From an uncultured Novosphingobium sp. (GTDB taxonomy: Bacteria; Pseudomonadota; Alphaproteobacteria; Sphingomonadales; Sphingomonadaceae), in NCBI GenBank assembly GCA_937860195.1, contig CALMBN010000349.1, positions 1-7,907 of the forward strand: DNA of 7,907 nt, in the 5' to 3' direction. The translations under genes were made by a program, and so were the position numbers. Below the pieces are notes generated by a model. That model was not told the origin of the DNA, did not search any database, and saw nothing but the letters and a program-made list of their open reading frames with translations. Below, piece by piece: positions 1 to 5,717 of the stretch (within the stretch, counting starts at the first letter, position 1; every line of letters starts with the position of its first letter).

Positions 1-109
1 CAGACGGACTTGGTGAGCCTGGCTGCGCGGGAACGCTGGCGGCCATGGTTCCGATCCGTCCCTGATCCGGTCGTTCGCTTTCGGGACGCCGGCTGAGCAC
101 GACGTTGCT
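1..109. other. Unassigned sequence at the window edge
   Basis: I cannot assign these bases. Read in the ribF/AOR frame on the minus strand they stay open but no longer look like AOR, where a conserved LGPLCG-type segment would be expected after YESLFA. On the plus strand, frame 1 is open from base 1 and ends with a TGA at 94-96, giving a tail that ends RFRDAG, which could be the C-terminus of another gene. Neither reading is strong enough to call. Confidence 0.4.
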
Positions 110-868
110 CGCAAAGAGGCTCTCGTACTCGAGCCGCACACCAGGCCCGTCGCCGATCTCATAGATGTGCTCGCACCCGATGGTGCAGGCCACGCAGCTG
201 GCGCGCGTGCGGCTGTGGGTGGTGCGAATCTCTTCAGGCGAGATGTTGACCGCGGCGTCGAAGGTGCCGCTCTGGAAGTTGCGGGGCGGCAGCGCTCCGA
301 GACGATTGAAGGTCAGCAGATTGGTCGCGGTGGCGCAATCCCCGGCCTTCAACGCCGCGCGAATCCGGCTGGAAGAAACCACCTCGCCGCTTTCCGCCAC
401 TGGCCCGACCGCGCGGGCCGACATTCCAGCTGCCGCGCCCAGTGCGGCCAGCACGTCCACGTTCCCGCCCCGGCCCTTGCCGAAAGTAAAGTCTTCACCC
501 GTCACCACGCCGCCCGCGCCGAGGTGCCTTGCGAGCAGCTCTTGCACGAAGCTTTCCGCCGTGGTTCCGGCCAGTTCGCCGTCAAACTGGAATACCAGCA
601 TCGCGTCGGCTCCGGCGGCTTCGAACAGTTCCTGCCGCTGGTCGAGCGTGGTGAGCCGGAATGGCGCAGCGGTGGGCGCGAAGTGGCGGACCGGGTGCGG
701 ATCGAACGTGGCGATGATCGCCGGTCGGCCCTCGGCCCTGGCCCAACCCAGAGCCTCTCCCGCAACCACCTGATGGCCGCGATGGAACCCGTCGAAGTTG
801 CCCAGCGCGATGATCCCGCCGCGCAAGGCATCGGGCATCGGCTGGCGGTGATCGAGCCGGGGGATCAT
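1..868 (-). CDS. ribF: RibF N-terminal FAD synthetase domain, running in frame into foreign-looking sequence (partial at 3' end)
   Basis: RibF is normally bifunctional: a C-terminal flavokinase makes FMN from riboflavin and an N-terminal FMN adenylyltransferase makes FAD. Residues 1-186 are a convincing adenylyltransferase domain: GNFDGFHRGH at 23-32 (nucleotidyl-transfer HxGH-type motif), TFDPHP at 54-59, GEDFTFGKGRGG at 124-135 and SSSRIR at 165-170. The ATG at 868 overlaps the TGA of the upstream dipeptidase gene (ATGA) and has no well-spaced Shine-Dalgarno, so translation is probably coupled. After residue 186 (about base 311), the flavokinase domain with its G-x-PTAN signature should follow. 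Instead the open frame continues with an aldehyde:ferredoxin oxidoreductase-like stretch (residues about 187-253) and then an unassignable tail to the window edge. There is no stop anywhere. The RibF identity is firm. Whether the downstream part belongs to the same gene in the living organism is doubtful. Confidence 0.85.
   Translation of the reverse strand, partial: MIPRLDHRQPMPDALRGGIIALGNFDGFHRGHQVVAGEALGWARAEGRPAIIATFDPHPVRHFAPTAAPFRLTTLDQRQELFEAAGADAMLVFQFDGELAGTTAESFVQELLARHLGAGGVVTGEDFTFGKGRGGNVDVLAALGAAAGMSARAVGPVAESGEVVSSSRIRAALKAGDCATATNLLTFNRLGALPPRNFQSGTFDAAVNISPEEIRTTHSRTRASCVACTIGCEHIYEIGDGPGVRLEYESLFASNVVLSRRPESERPDQGRIGTMAASVPAQPGSPSPS
110..310 (-). other. Fragment resembling an aldehyde:ferredoxin oxidoreductase (AOR) middle domain, fused in frame behind RibF
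   Basis: This stretch encodes residues about 187-253 of the open frame that begins as ribF. It shows the succession I associate with the tungstopterin AOR family: LGALPPRNFQSGTF (190-203), a short helix-rich spacer, then C225-x2-C228-x3-C232 inside SCVACTIGCEH, and RLEYESLFA at 245-253. In AOR enzymes these three cysteines, plus a fourth far downstream, hold a 4Fe-4S cluster next to the tungsten cofactor, and the EYE segment lies close behind. Both the N-terminal third of AOR and everything after the EYES segment are missing, so it cannot be a working AOR. The recognition is from memory of the family and needs a profile search. The edges, near 311 and 110, are where similarity to RibF and AOR respectively appears to stop. 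Confidence 0.6.
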
Positions 869-2037
869 GACCCCAGCGGCACAATTCCCGCCCGGATCAG
901 GCGCAAGGCATTGCCGCCCATCACCGCGCGGATTTCATCGACAGTGAAGCCTTCATCCAGCAATGCTTGGGTGATCTGGACAAGGTGCGAGGTATCGAAC
1001 CGCACTGTCGTCCCGCCGTCGTAGTCGCTGCCCAGCCCAACGAATTGTATCCCGACTAGATCGCGGACATGGCGGATTGATTTTGCGATGGCGCGCGGGC
1101 TGGTGTCACAGATTGCTGCGTCCCAATAGCCGATCCCGATCACCCCGCCGGTTTTGGCGACACCCTTGATTTCCGCGTCGGAGAGGTTGCGGTTGACCTT
1201 GCACACGGCCTGAACTCCGCCGTGGCTGGAGACCACCGGGCGGCGCGCGGTCGCAAGAATTTCGGCGACGCACTGATGGCTGCAATGGGCGATGTCGACG
1301 ATCATGCCGATCGATTCCATCCGGCCCATCACGTGCCGTCCGAACGGGGTCAGCCCGCCCTTGGCCATGCCATGCATTGATCCCGCCAGTTCGTTGTCAA
1401 AAAAGTGCGTCAGCCCCGCCATCCGAAAGCCGGCTGCATAGAGCTTGTCGAGATTCTCCAGCTTGCCCTCAAGGTTGTGCAAACCCTCGACCGAGAGCAT
1501 CGCCCCGACCGGCCCGTGGGCCTGGCCGTGCGCGGCGAGCAGTTTGTCGAAACTCACTTCGCCAGTGACTTTCAGCAATTGACCATCGGCCTTGGCAACC
1601 GCAGCATCGAGCTTTTCGGCATGGAACAGCGAGCGTTCGAGCAGCGAGGACCAGGTCCGGCGTGGCTGCCGCTGAGCGATTGCCAGCAGGGTGATGTTGT
1701 CGGTGTCGGCGCTGTTGGCATCATAGTTCTGGCCCTTGGGCGACTTGGTGGTCGAGGCGAAAACCTGCAGCGCGACGTTTCCGGCCTTGAGCCGGGGCAG
1801 GTCTTCGTGGCCCCGGTCAGCCGACCGGGTCAGATCGCGCTGCCACAACAGCGTGTCGGAATGGAGATCGACGATCAGCAGGCTCTTGTGCAGTGCTTCG
1901 GCCTCGGGACTGACTGCGATCAGCGGCTGGCCGTCGACCTTGTTCATGCGTCCTTCGAGGTATCCGGGCGCAATCCCGAAAAAGCCCAGTGCAGCCAACC
2001 CGGCCAATGCCGCCGGAATCCAGAACCGCTTGCGCAT
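865..2037 (-). CDS. Membrane dipeptidase (peptidase family M19), N-terminally anchored or secreted
   Basis: This is a zinc dipeptidase of the renal-dipeptidase family, 390 residues, which hydrolyses dipeptides; bacterial members often take D-containing or L-D dipeptides. The metal-site residues are present in order: H59-x-D61 in VDLHSDT, E184 in SVEG bridging the two zincs, H251 in VDIAHCSH, H272 in SSHGG, and D338 in GLGSDYDG. R283-N284 and GGNALRL (374-380) also match the family. Residues about 6-22 form a hydrophobic stretch after MRKR, so it is an exported or N-terminally anchored periplasmic protein; no clear signal-peptidase site is visible. The ATG at 2037 directly follows the folA stop with zero gap, and a Shine-Dalgarno AGGGAG (plus-strand 2046-2051) lies inside folA. 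Its stop overlaps the ribF start. An envelope peptidase between folate and flavin genes is probably just a shared transcript; no functional link is visible. Confidence 0.93.
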   Translation of the reverse strand: MRKRFWIPAALAGLAALGFFGIAPGYLEGRMNKVDGQPLIAVSPEAEALHKSLLIVDLHSDTLLWQRDLTRSADRGHEDLPRLKAGNVALQVFASTTKSPKGQNYDANSADTDNITLLAIAQRQPRRTWSSLLERSLFHAEKLDAAVAKADGQLLKVTGEVSFDKLLAAHGQAHGPVGAMLSVEGLHNLEGKLENLDKLYAAGFRMAGLTHFFDNELAGSMHGMAKGGLTPFGRHVMGRMESIGMIVDIAHCSHQCVAEILATARRPVVSSHGGVQAVCKVNRNLSDAEIKGVAKTGGVIGIGYWDAAICDTSPRAIAKSIRHVRDLVGIQFVGLGSDYDGGTTVRFDTSHLVQITQALLDEGFTVDEIRAVMGGNALRLIRAGIVPLGS

Positions 2038-2550
2038 TCAGACTGCTCCCTGCTTTGTCCCCGGTTTACGCACCAGGGTAACGAAATCAAACCCCGGCAA
2101 CTTGCCTTCCGGGGGATGAGGCTCGCGAAAGGTTTCGTGCCATGGACTGCGGTCAAATGCAGGGAACATGGTATCGCCTTCGGGTGCGGCGCGGACTTCG
2201 GTCAACTCGATCCGGTCAGCGAGCGGCAGTGCCTCGGCATAGATCTGCGCGCCACCGAAAATCACGATGTGCGGGGCATTGGCGAGTTGCAAAGCCTCGC
2301 CCAGCGATTCAGCCCGCTCGGCACCCTCGGCTTCCCACGCAGGGTCACGTGTAATCACGATATGACGACGGCCAGGCAGCACGCCGGGCAGCGAATCGAA
2401 AGTCTTGCGGCCCATCACCAGCGGCTTGCCCATGGTCAGCGCCTTGACCCGCCGGAAATCGGCCGAGAGATGCCACGGCATACCGCCATCGCGGCCGATC
2501 ACGCCATTTTCGGCCACCGCGACCACCAGCACGATCTCGGGATGGTCCAT
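2038..2550 (-). CDS. folA: Dihydrofolate reductase
   Basis: This cytosolic enzyme reduces dihydrofolate to tetrahydrofolate with NADPH, feeding thymidylate, purine and methionine synthesis. At 170 residues it has the normal length. Visible signatures are VAVAENGVIGRDGGMPWHL at 10-28 (the Met20-loop region), D31 in SADF (counterpart of E. coli Asp27, substrate protonation and antifolate binding), MGRKTFDSL at 46-54 with LPGR after it (NADPH binding), and FGGAQIY at 98-104 (the conserved Gly-Gly cis-peptide). The ATG at 2550 lies one base after the purK TAG. No strong Shine-Dalgarno precedes it, so expression probably depends on ribosomes finishing purK. Its stop abuts the dipeptidase ATG. Position beside purE/purK makes sense because purine synthesis consumes formyl-tetrahydrofolate, although that benefit is inference. 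Confidence 0.96.
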   Translation of the reverse strand: MDHPEIVLVVAVAENGVIGRDGGMPWHLSADFRRVKALTMGKPLVMGRKTFDSLPGVLPGRRHIVITRDPAWEAEGAERAESLGEALQLANAPHIVIFGGAQIYAEALPLADRIELTEVRAAPEGDTMFPAFDRSPWHETFREPHPPEGKLPGFDFVTLVRKPGTKQGAV

Positions 2551-2551
2551 T

Positions 2552-3607
2552 CTAGAAGGTCAGCCGGGTCACGTGACCCATCTTGCGCCCGGGGCGCGCG
2601 GCAGCCTTGCCGTAAAGGTGGAGGTGATTGGCGGGATCGGCCAGCACTGCAGCCCAGTCCTCTGCCGCGTCGCCAATCACATTGCGCATCTCGACCTTGG
2701 CGGCGGCGAGGCGCGTATCACCCAAAGGCAGGCCGCAGATCGCGCGAATATGGTTCTCAAACTGGCTGGTGACCGCCCCTTCGATCGTCCAGTGGCCGGA
2801 ATTGTGCACGCGGGGTGCCATTTCGTTGAAGATCGGGCCAGCATCGGTAGCAAAGAACTCGAACGCCGCTACTCCGACATAGTCCAGCGCATCGACGACT
2901 TTTTGAGCCAATGCGCGCGCTTCACCCACCTGTTCACGCACTGCCGCTGCGGCCGGAACAGTCGAGCGCGCCAGAATCCCTCCGTCGTGGACATTCTCGG
3001 CGCTGTCCCAGAACACCGTTGTTCCATCCTCGCCGCGCGCCAGAATCACGCTGAATTCGGCATCGAAAGTGACCAGGCCTTCATAGATCAGTGCCTGGTC
3101 CGGCAAGGCAATCCCGTCGGCCTCATGGTCAAATGCGATGCGCCACTGCCCCTTGCCGTCATAGCCCTCGCGCCGGGTCTTGAGGATGCCGGGGGAGCCA
3201 AGCCGGACCAGCGCCGCGTCCAGATCTTCGCGGGTGTCAATCGCCATGTAGGGAGCCGTCCGCCCGCCAAGGGCTTCAACGAACTCCTTTTCGTTCAGCC
3301 GGTCCTGCGCCACTTCCAGCGCGCGGGCATTGGGGTGAAGCAGTGTCTTGCCCAGCGCCTTGAGGGGCCCGATCGGGACATTCTCAAACTCGTAGGTCAC
3401 CACCGCACAATCGGCGGCGAAGGCTGAGAGCGCCTTGGCATCGTCCCAATGAGCGCAGGTGAACTGCGCGCAAACCTCTGCCGCAACCGAATCCGCTTCA
3501 GGCGCGTAGACATGGACCCGGTAGCCGAGCTGGGCGGCTGCCTTGGCCAGCATCCGCCCGAGCTGCCCGCCGCCGAGGATGCCGATGGTTTCGCCAGGCG
3601 GGATCAT
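2552..3607 (-). CDS. purK: N5-carboxyaminoimidazole ribonucleotide synthase (ATP-grasp)
   Basis: PurK uses ATP and bicarbonate to convert AIR to N5-CAIR in de novo purine synthesis, handing the product to PurE. With the start chosen here it has 351 residues: GILGGGQLGRML at 9-20 (N-terminal pre-ATP-grasp domain), TYEFENVP at 71-78, QDRLNEKEF at 101-109, the ATP-grasp loop KTRREGYDGKGQ at 143-154, and NEMAPRVHNSGHWTIEGA at 261-278, the usual PurK magnesium/substrate region. A longer reading from an ATG at 3634 would overlap the end of purE by 20 bases and add nine residues with no family match. The ATG at 3607, giving MIPPGETIGILGGG, fits the family start and leaves a 7-base gap after purE. 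The Shine-Dalgarno is weak (a GAG about 14 bases upstream), again suggesting coupling. It is followed one base later by folA. Confidence 0.95.
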   Translation of the reverse strand: MIPPGETIGILGGGQLGRMLAKAAAQLGYRVHVYAPEADSVAAEVCAQFTCAHWDDAKALSAFAADCAVVTYEFENVPIGPLKALGKTLLHPNARALEVAQDRLNEKEFVEALGGRTAPYMAIDTREDLDAALVRLGSPGILKTRREGYDGKGQWRIAFDHEADGIALPDQALIYEGLVTFDAEFSVILARGEDGTTVFWDSAENVHDGGILARSTVPAAAAVREQVGEARALAQKVVDALDYVGVAAFEFFATDAGPIFNEMAPRVHNSGHWTIEGAVTSQFENHIRAICGLPLGDTRLAAAKVEMRNVIGDAAEDWAAVLADPANHLHLYGKAAARPGRKMGHVTRLTF

Positions 3608-3614
3608 GCGCGCA

Positions 3615-4094
3615 TCAGCTCGGCCGCTCAGCAACGCCGGCGCTCTGCGCTGCGCGGTATTGCTTGAGCCGTTCGGCCAGTTCCGGATCGGTCAGGCTCA
3701 GGATCGCGGCTGCCAGCAGCCCGGCATTGGTCGCTCCGGCCTCACCGATTGCCAGCGTGCCAACCGGAATACCGGCTGGCATCTGGACAATCGACAGCAG
3801 GCTGTCCTGCCCGGACAGCGCCTTCGATTGGACCGGCACGCCCAGCACCGGCAGATGGGTCATGGAAGCGACCATTCCGGGGAGGTGCGCCGCGCCGCCC
3901 GCCCCGGCGATGATGACCTTGAAGCCCTCGTCCGCCGCACCTTGCGCGAATTTGACCAGGCGGGCCGGGGTACGGTGCGCCGAGACGATCCGCGCGTCGT
4001 GCTCCACTCCCAGCCCGGTCAGCGCATCGGCGGCGCATTTCATCGTCGCCCAGTCAGACTGGCTACCCATCACAATCGCTACTGGCGCACTCAT
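3615..4094 (-). CDS. purE: N5-carboxyaminoimidazole ribonucleotide mutase, class I PurE
   Basis: PurE moves the carboxyl group of N5-CAIR to give CAIR, the step after PurK, in the cytosol; the family is octameric. The 159-residue protein shows MGSQSDW at 9-15 (phosphate/substrate loop), SAHRTP at 38-43 with the catalytic-type H40, and [12 protein letters not shown] at 63-74, followed by LPVLGVPV. The class I type fits the adjacent purK; class II enzymes act directly on CO2 without PurK. The open frame extends to 4325, but that extra part is antisense-like sequence overlapping gpmA. The ATG at 4094 gives [14 protein letters not shown], the family start, and has a GGAG Shine-Dalgarno (plus-strand 4102-4105) seven bases upstream inside the end of gpmA. 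It begins one base after the gpmA stop. Confidence 0.96.
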   Translation of the reverse strand: MSAPVAIVMGSQSDWATMKCAADALTGLGVEHDARIVSAHRTPARLVKFAQGAADEGFKVIIAGAGGAAHLPGMVASMTHLPVLGVPVQSKALSGQDSLLSIVQMPAGIPVGTLAIGEAGATNAGLLAAAILSLTDPELAERLKQYRAAQSAGVAERPS

Positions 4095-4095
4095 C

Positions 4096-4782
4096 TTATC
4101 GCTCCGACAGGTAATAGCGCTCGGTTGCGCGCAGGGCTTCGTCCAGCTCGTAGATGATCGGCTGGCCGGTGGGAATCTCCAGCCCGGTGATTTCTTCATC
4201 GGATATGCCCGAGAGGTGCTTGACCAGCGCACGGAGCGAGTTGCCGTGAGCGGCGATGATGACTGACTCGCCCTTGCGCAAGGCCGGGGCGATTGCAGCC
4301 TCATAGTATGGCAGAACCCGAGCAATCGTATCCTTCAGACTTTCGGTCGACGGGATCGCAATCCCGGCATAGCGCGGGTCGGCTTTCAGATCGAACTCCG
4401 ACCCGTCCTCAAGCACCGGCGGCGGAATATCAAAGCTGCGGCGCCAGATCCTGACCTGCGCATCGCCATGTTTGGCTGCCGTCTCGGCCTTGTCGAGCCC
4501 GGTCAGCCCGCCATAATGCCGCTCGTTCAGCCGCCAGTCCTTGACTTCGGGGATCCACAGCCGGCCTGCTGCTTCCAGCGCAATATGCAAGGTGCGGATC
4601 GCGCGGGTCTGGAGCGAGGTAAAGGCCAAGGTCGGCAGCATGCCCTTGGCCGCCAGCAGATGCCCCGCTGCGCGGGCCTCGGCCTCGCCCTTGGCGGTCA
4701 GATCGACATCCCACCAGCCCGTAAAGCGGTTTTCCAGGTTCCACTGTGATTGGCCGTGGCGGACGAGAATGAGGCGAGGCAA
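4096..4782 (-). CDS. gpmA: 2,3-bisphosphoglycerate-dependent phosphoglycerate mutase, TTG start
   Basis: This enzyme interconverts 3- and 2-phosphoglycerate in glycolysis and gluconeogenesis through a phosphohistidine. The 228-residue protein starts [15 protein letters not shown]8, H9 (the phosphorylated histidine) and G10 form the RHG signature. R60 in SLQTRA, E87 in the [14 protein letters not shown] region (83-96) and H179 in [10 protein letters not shown] complete the active site. It is shorter than the roughly 250-residue E. coli enzyme, which I recall as usual in alphaproteobacteria. The start is TTG at 4782-4780. A strong Shine-Dalgarno (AGGGGAG, plus-strand 4791-4797) sits eight bases upstream, and the RHG motif falls at the family's normal distance, so no ATG is needed. 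It lies 34 bases after the small basic protein and one base before purE. The rare start codon may lower its yield relative to purE, which is inference. Confidence 0.95.
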   Translation of the reverse strand: MPRLILVRHGQSQWNLENRFTGWWDVDLTAKGEAEARAAGHLLAAKGMLPTLAFTSLQTRAIRTLHIALEAAGRLWIPEVKDWRLNERHYGGLTGLDKAETAAKHGDAQVRIWRRSFDIPPPVLEDGSEFDLKADPRYAGIAIPSTESLKDTIARVLPYYEAAIAPALRKGESVIIAAHGNSLRALVKHLSGISDEEITGLEIPTGQPIIYELDEALRATERYYLSER

Positions 4783-4790
4783 GGTTTCGG

Positions 4791-4797
4791 CTCCCCT
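4791..4797 (-). promoter_or_regulatory. Shine-Dalgarno that fixes the TTG start of gpmA
   Basis: Read on the minus strand the bases are AGGGGAG, a near-perfect complement to the 16S anti-Shine-Dalgarno, with an eight-base spacer to TTG at 4782. It is the strongest ribosome site in the minus-strand cluster and the main reason to accept the non-ATG start. Confidence 0.75.
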
Positions 4798-4816
4798 GTT
4801 TCAGGAGCACCCGCCC

Positions 4817-4951
4817 CTAGCTGCTCGAATCGGCTTTGGGAAGAACCTGTGCCGATTGTTCACGCGCCTGTTCCTTGCGCCGCCGCAGGTTCTCGCGCAG
4901 CTTGGCTGCAAGCCGCGCTTCGCGGGAAAGGAGAGGCTGGGCTTCACGCAT
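4817..4951 (-). CDS. Small basic Arg-rich hypothetical protein, 44 residues
   Basis: I cannot give a function. The 44-residue product starts MREAQPLLSREARLAAKLRENLRRR in outline and continues RRKEQAREQSAQVLPKADSSS: residues about 9-31 should form one strongly basic amphipathic helix, the tail is polar and flexible, and there are no cysteines or membrane segment. I recall similar SREARLAAKLRENLRRRK-type short proteins in sphingomonads, but have no name for them. The open frame extends further up to 5140, but that part is the antisense of a tRNA gene and is not credible. The ATG at 4951 is preferred, with an AAGG Shine-Dalgarno about eight bases upstream. It ends 34 bases before gpmA and is probably the first gene of the operon. 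A nucleic-acid or ribosome-binding role would suit the charge, but this is a guess. Confidence 0.65.
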   Translation of the reverse strand: MREAQPLLSREARLAAKLRENLRRRKEQAREQSAQVLPKADSSS

Positions 4952-4982
4952 CGTCAAGCCTTGCGCGCTATCAGGGTTCGGC

Positions 4983-5011
4983 TTGACAAAGCAAGGGTGC
5001 ACCGCCAATAG
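4983..5011 (+). promoter_or_regulatory. Candidate promoter of the tRNA-Thr gene
   Basis: A perfect TTGACA -35 box lies at 4983-4988. Seventeen bases later comes CAATAG at 5006-5011, a poor but possible -10 box, directly followed by the GC-rich run GCGCGCGCC. A GC-rich discriminator is typical of stringently controlled stable-RNA promoters. Transcription would start near 5018, giving a leader of about 47 bases before the tRNA. The -35 is striking; the -10 is weak. Confidence 0.45.
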
Positions 5012-5020
5012 CGCGCGCCT

Positions 5021-5049
5021 GCCCGGCCCGCTCAACGGGGCCGCCGGGC
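5021..5049 (+). other. GC-rich inverted repeat in the tRNA-Thr leader
   Basis: GCCCGG at 5021-5026 can pair with CCGGGC at 5044-5049, and inside it CCCG (5027-5030) pairs with CGGG (5036-5039) around a CTCAA loop, leaving a small unpaired GCCG on the right side. There is no T-run on either strand, so it is not a standard terminator. It would sit at the very 5' end of the predicted tRNA precursor. Confidence 0.4.
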
Positions 5050-5064
5050 CTGCTGGAATGGTGT

Positions 5065-5139
<75 letters not shown>

Positions 5140-5155
5140 TTCCGGATCCTCGCGT

Positions 5156-5284
5156 TCAATGCGACCATCGTGGGTCGACCGGGTGCTCGCTGAGGTGACG
5201 CGAGACCCTGCGACCCTGTTCGCTGGTCTGGGTCCAGACGTACACGGCAGCGACGATCGCGAAGGCATAGAAGACATAGCGCAT
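5156..5284 (-). CDS. Small single-span membrane protein, 42 residues, unknown function
   Basis: The function is unknown. The frame runs from the ATG at 5284 to the TGA at 5156-5158. Residues about 3-17 (YVFYAFAIVAAVYVW) form one hydrophobic helix right at the N-terminus, followed by a polar, basic and His-containing tail, TSEQGRRVSRHLSEHPVDPRW. This gives a small inner-membrane protein, tail in the cytoplasm or periplasm not determinable. Support for it being real is a good Shine-Dalgarno, AAGGGA (plus-strand 5292-5297), seven bases before ATG, plus a coherent membrane-plus-basic composition. It lies 87 bases downstream of the GNAT gene on the same strand and converges on the tRNA. A longer, different minus-strand frame here (5032-5277) is the usual tRNA-antisense artefact and was not chosen. 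Confidence 0.6.
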   Translation of the reverse strand: MRYVFYAFAIVAAVYVWTQTSEQGRRVSRHLSEHPVDPRWSH

Positions 5285-5371
5285 GGATCGATCCCTTGCC
5301 CCTGTCCCTGGTCGAGCTGAAGAATCGCAGATCGCGGTGAAGGCGCGGTTCGCAGGCGCGGTTAGCGCGGA
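5285..5371. repeat. Short intergenic region with a 13-bp tandem duplication
   Basis: The gap between the two minus-strand genes carries two adjacent 13-base copies, aggcgcggttcgc at 5341-5353 and aggcgcggttagc at 5354-5366, differing at one base, with a decayed third partial copy after them. It reaches the stop of the GNAT gene. No terminator-like hairpin with a T-run is visible on either strand. The only clear signal is the Shine-Dalgarno of the small membrane protein at its left edge. Confidence 0.55.
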
Positions 5372-5668
5372 TTAAGCCTGTTGCAGAAGGTCGGCCCAGT
5401 CAGGATGCCTGGCGAAAGCGGCGGCGACATAGCTGCATTGCGGGTCGATCTTGAAGCCGTGGCTGCGGGCATCAGCGACCAGTGCCTGCACCAGCTGGCC
5501 CGCGATGCCGCGCCCGCCGATCTCGCTTGGGACCAGCGTGCGTTCGGCCACACGGACCGTGCCGTGCGAAACCCAGGTCAGGCGGCCAAAGGCAGTGCTG
5601 CCGCCGATATGGGCGCGATACTCACCGGCACGATCATTACCGTGGCGGGTGATCGTGGTCTCGTCCAT
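5372..5668 (-). CDS. Short GNAT-like N-acetyltransferase (Acetyltransf_CG type)
   Basis: The 98-residue product resembles the small GCN5-related family that includes human NATD1; substrates of bacterial members are mostly unknown. Features seen: a beta-rich N-terminal half (GEYRAHIGGSTAFGRLTWVS at 15-34), then the acetyl-CoA pyrophosphate-binding loop region TLVPSEIGGRGIAGQLV (44-60), which matches the family's V-P-x-x-x-GRGI-A pattern, then a helix and CSYVAAAFARHPDWADLL (78-95), the typical C-terminal strand and helix. The open frame reaches 5779, but ATG at 5668 gives the normal short length and has a GGAG Shine-Dalgarno eight bases upstream; the longer version would run into the divergent aldolase gene. 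It is divergent from the threonine aldolase-like gene across 49 bases and followed by the small membrane protein. Acetyl acceptor cannot be predicted. Confidence 0.88.
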   Translation of the reverse strand: MDETTITRHGNDRAGEYRAHIGGSTAFGRLTWVSHGTVRVAERTLVPSEIGGRGIAGQLVQALVADARSHGFKIDPQCSYVAAAFARHPDWADLLQQA

Positions 5669-5717
5669 CGCTGGCTCCGGCTTGACGCGCTCTGCGGCCC
5701 GCACCATGCAGGCCGCG
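5669..5717 (+). promoter_or_regulatory. Divergent intergenic region with a possible promoter for the aldolase-transporter pair
   Basis: These 49 bases must hold promoters for both divergent genes unless they lie inside coding sequence. On the plus strand TTGACG at 5682-5687 is a good -35; seventeen bases later CATGCA (5705-5710) is a poor -10. If used, transcription would begin about 5717, essentially at the ATG. The minus-strand promoter is not obvious. Confidence 0.3.

Noticed and set aside
165..1024. Plus-strand open frames opposite ribF
   Set aside because: They are shadows of ribF, the AOR-like piece and the dipeptidase, with no recognisable domain.
1405..2772. 455-residue plus-strand open frame
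   Set aside because: It lies antisense to the dipeptidase, folA and the end of purK, which are certain. It has low-complexity Arg/Gly/Pro-rich content with no domain, as expected for a shadow frame in GC-rich DNA.
3608..3634. Longer PurK start
   Set aside because: It would overlap purE, and the extra residues do not resemble PurK.
4095..4325. N-terminal extension of PurE
   Set aside because: It overlaps gpmA in another frame, and the PurE family begins at [14 protein letters not shown] with its own GGAG site.
5159..5180. Small inverted repeat (cgacc...ggtcg) considered as tRNA terminator
   Set aside because: It has only five base pairs, no T-run, and lies inside the small membrane protein gene.
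5451..5717. N-terminal extension of the threonine aldolase-like protein
   Set aside because: It is antisense to the GNAT gene and has no family similarity; the family start is at MQFLSDN.
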